Position numbers and translations under genes: made by a program
The notes under the pieces: model-generated
Seen by the model: the letters and a program-made list of their open reading frames with translations, nothing else
The model's database searches: none
What the model was told of the DNA's origin: nothing
Part shown: positions 60,733 to 64,000 of the stretch, piece by piece
Position numbering within the stretch: position 1 is the stretch's first letter
Layout: the number at the start of each line of letters is the position of its first letter
From: Ailanthus altissimus
Taxonomy: Eukaryota; Streptophyta; Magnoliopsida; Sapindales; Simaroubaceae
Length of the DNA stretch: 64,000 nt
Assembly: GCA_946807835.1 (NCBI GenBank)
Contig: CAMPEX010000001.1
Location: forward strand, 9,005,001 to 9,069,000
Direction of reading: 5' to 3'

Positions 60733-63700
60733 TCTTTTGATGTATTTGCCTCTAACTTGAGCAGTGAGAGCAATATTATCTTTATATATTATTGTTAGAA
60801 TAATTGTTGCAGAAGATAAGTTAAATGTATTTTGGATGTGATGAATAATAGATCACAACCATATGCATTTCTTGCTTGCTTCATGTAGTGTAAAACTCTC
60901 AGAGTAATTTGAAAAGGTATCAACAAAGATTTACTTTGTAGATTACTATGAGATTATTGTAAAGTAAAAACATATCCATATTAAATAAGTTTCCAACATC
61001 AATAGACTTACTGTAAAAATTACATTTGGTTTGTTGCATTGGACTAGATATAATAAAGCACAAATTACATTAAAATATAGTACCTTTGGACCAAGTATTT
61101 TTTTCATTGTCTTCCTTGAGACATAATAGCTCTTTTTTAAGGATCAAAAGACTGAACAACCATAGGAGTACATAACGGATGAGCTTTATCCATATTGAAT
61201 CTTATTATAAAATTTTCTATTTAAATAGATTGATGGATAAAGATTCTATTTGATTTGTACTAGATCTGCAAGCCGAGACAATATGTAGTCTTCCCTAAAT
61301 CTTTCATTTCAAATTCTCTTTTTGAATATTTTATGGTCTTTATGAGCTTTTCAAGAATCCTGATCAAATTTATTTCATCCACATATACAGGCACAATAGT
61401 AAACCTAAATTCTGTCTCTTTTATAAATATACATGGACATATTAGATCATTAATATGTAATTCTTTTATCAAGTACTCGCTTAGGTGGTTGTACCACATA
61501 CGCCTAAATTATTTTAATCAATACAAAGATCTTTGTAACTTAATTGAATACAAATTACGATTACGTGCTTCAGACATATTAAATCTTTTAAGAATTTTCA
61601 TGTAAATATTTGTGTCAAATAACCTATACAGATAAGCTGTCACTACATTTATAAGATGCGTATCAATCTTTTTTTTACTCTCAAGTTATCAAAAATCGAA
61701 ATGTAATTGTGTCTATCACAGGAAAATAAGTTTTATAAAAATCAATACTAATCTCTATGAGAAACCTTGAGTAATGAGTCTTACTTTGTATCTGATGACC
61801 TTGTTGTTTTCATTACGTTTTCGTATAAAAATTTATTTATATCCTACGAGTTTGATATCTTCAGGTATTCGGACTACAAGTCCAAATACTTCACGCTTAG
61901 CTAAAGAAGTCAATTTTACTTGAATTTCTTCTTTTTATTGAAGTCAGTCATGTATTTATCTACATTCATCAATATTTATGACTCAAAATCATCATTCATA
62001 ATTTCAGTAGCTACTGTAAATGAAAGCACATCATCAACAATTATTTCATCATGTTTTTATATCTCTTGTGTAACCATAATTAGTACCATTTTTTTTTCAT
62101 TTTGAAATTCTTGTACCTCTTCGGGAGTTAATGTTTCTTCTAAGACTTTTATTTCTTCAAGGACATGCATCTTTTATGAGACTTGTGTTTCTTCAGGAAC
62201 TATTAAATCTACCAATGTTAGTGGTTTAGATATTATTGGCTCGAGCATCATTTTCAACAAGATCTTAATTTTTTGCTTTCTTCTTCTGTAGAATAATATC
62301 TTTTGAACCAAGTGGTTTGTCACACATCTGACATGCAACACATAATTCATTAGCTACATTTTGATTAGACTATTCTATAAGAACAATCACATGCGCTTAT
62401 GTATTTGTAATCGATATATATAACTTGATTACTTTTGATGCATTTAATAATTCATTTATAATTATTTGAAAATGAATAATCCTTCACACTTTATTTTTAT
62501 ATTAATTTGTGGAAATATCCAAATAAGACATAATAATCATTTTTTAAGAAAGTTCATACTTTATTTCAGGAGGCAATTTTCTTTCCTCTAATAATAGGAA
62601 TATTGTTTCATCAAAATGGCAATTCGTAAATCATACAGTAAATAGATCACTTATAAGAGGTTCAAGATATATTATAATTGATGGTGAGTTAAAACCACTA
62701 TAAATCCTCAAATAATGTTGAGGTTCCCATTTTAGTGTATTGAGGGGGTGATATAATCGTTAAGGATTTTGCTAATCCATTTTTGTGTGAACATGTAGCA
62801 CGGGATGTTCTACATCAATTCTCACTTATGTATAATAGTCATCGAATATTTTAAATGTAAACTCACCAGCATTATCTAAACATATGGTTTTACTAGGTTA
62901 GTTTGAGAATTGTGCCCTTAATATAATCATTTGCACTAATAATCTAGCGAATGCAACATTTCGTGTAGACAGTAAATAAACATGTGACTACAGTGCAGTT
63001 GCATCAATCAAAATCATTGAAAAGTGAAAAAAAAATGTTTACTTGGTAAATGAATTTAATCTATAAATATCGCTTTGAAACTTTGTTAAAATGATGGATA
63101 TTTTAGATCAATCTTAGAAAGAATGATCTAACTACAAGTTTGACTTGTGAGCAAGTGGTACAAAAAATCTCATTAGACAACAAGAATCTTTAGGTTATTT
63201 AATAGATGTCCTTGAGAATTTTTAATGGTCCAACATATCACAGTTGATCTTAGATGACCAAGACTGTTATGCCATAACACAAATATTTTTGGATCACTGA
63301 ACTTCTACTTCATTATTGTGTAGCTTTCAATTGAATATTACAAATTAAATGATAATGCAAAAGGCTCTTCAAGTGTGCATTTCTTATTTGAGATGTTATA
63401 TTTTTATTCAAAGTTTCAATGTGATATCCAATTTAGCAGATATCTTTAAAACTAAGTAGATTTCTTCTAGATCTGTCAGCGTATAAAGCTTCAGTTATAT
63501 ATAACTTTGCTCTACTTGCTAACAAGATTATTGCTTTTCTAGAACCTTAACCAGATCTGCAAGACCTGATATCACTTTTCTTTTAATATTTCTTATTTTG
63601 AAGGATAATGTATGTAGTTGTACTGTCAGCCAAATAAGCATCCCAACTTTTCAAAGTGGACAATTCATCTTTAAAAGTTATTCCTTACATAAAAATTTTA

Positions 63701-64000
63701 TGGTAGATATCATGATAATAAAAGTTACATTTCATACAAAAAGACATGATATGAAAATATTAATTAAAACTTGATAATTTGGTGTTCACTTCTTTTTTCC
63801 CAAAGAGATTAAAGGCATTTATATAAATAAGATCTTAAGTCATTAATAAGATTTATCTTCAGATTTTATCCATTTGTCTCGGTAGATGCCTCATAATGCA
63901 CTATATTAATAACATTTATTTTTTATAATACAGGGACGTTTATTCTCTTATAATTGTATTTATGTTTATTCACTCTTTTAGTGTTCTTTCATTCTTGGCA
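60733..64000 (-). mobile_element. Ty1/Copia element, pol region (continues past the window)
   Basis: Read on the minus strand, the decayed frames follow Copia pol order. Protease/pre-integrase pieces (DAYLADSTTTYIL, and a WHNSLGHL-like part of the GAG-pre-integrase motif, about 63700-63180) come first. The integrase core end follows (GEFTFKIFDDYYT..VRIDVEHPVLHVHTKMD, about 62870-62770), then an acidic hinge. Reverse transcriptase spans about 61890-61260 (YKVRLITQGFSQR, DVVTAYLY-like, IKLQRSLYWLK, MWYNHLSEYLIKE). RNase H ends at 60733 and resumes left of the LTR-A insertion. The RT active-site box reads YVDE instead of YVDD. Stops and frameshifts are frequent, so it is inactive. Gag and the 5' LTR lie beyond 64000. 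Confidence 0.75.

Noticed and set aside
1..64000. A functional gene cluster or defence-type system
   Set aside because: The intact genes belong to unrelated housekeeping or developmental roles on both strands and are separated by many kilobases of repeats; nothing links them.

Overview
The window is nuclear DNA from a flowering plant, most likely a eudicot. It is very AT-rich, genes are sparse and intron-containing with GT..AG splice sites, and the rest is layered LTR retrotransposons, foldback/MITE-like elements and one SINE. I could not name the species. No bacterial, CRISPR or viral system was seen.

Genes, left to right: (1) the last 37 codons of a group C MAP kinase kinase (MKK4/MKK5-like), 1-114, +; (2) a complete WLM-domain, WSS1/SPRTN-type DNA-dependent metalloprotease with two RanBP2 zinc fingers, coding 5051-7623, -, with a 5' leader exon near 9200; (3) a complete HOTHEAD-like GMC (FAD) oxidoreductase, 22747-24856, +; (4) a complete plastid-type D-3-phosphoglycerate dehydrogenase, 38873-43156, +; (5) a single exon-like remnant of the spliceosomal protein SmE, 45177-45264, -. 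These genes have unrelated jobs (stress signalling, DNA-protein crosslink repair, extracellular lipid/cuticle oxidation, plastid serine synthesis, splicing) and do not form a pathway cluster.

The accessory DNA is where the structure lies. Many elements can be bounded to the base because they keep TG..CA ends and 5-bp target-site duplications (TSDs). One family of about 2.1-2.7 kb LTRs with no coding capacity ('LTR-A', ends TGTTAGGG..) occurs four times. Two copies sit head-to-tail between identical TTAAT duplications (12971-21836), so they are the two LTRs of one element whose internal region is gone. A second family ('LTR-B', about 2.8 kb, one end TGTCACGCCCC) occurs as two solo LTRs in opposite orientation 36 kb apart (14951-17797 and 53562-56280). 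A third family ('LTR-C', about 1.03 kb) occurs as a short non-autonomous element with both LTRs, PBS and PPT (53077-59079) and as a solo LTR (44156-44986). A fourth (13459-14890) is a solo LTR with TSD TATAG. Two decayed Ty1/Copia elements lie on the minus strand (10880-12957 and 51061-64000+).

From 51 to 64 kb the insertions form a four-level nest: LTR-B in LTR-C in LTR-A in Copia. From 13 to 22 kb a solo LTR and LTR-B are both nested in LTR-A. Smaller elements include two long-inverted-repeat foldbacks at 1.1-3.1 kb, MITE-like units at 3.9, 9.5 and 41 kb (the last inside a PGDH intron), a long-TIR element at 27.3-28.7 kb, and a SINE with a 15-bp TSD at 29.75 kb.

All similarities were judged by eye. 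Exon junctions come from splice consensus plus remembered family protein sequence, not from transcripts.
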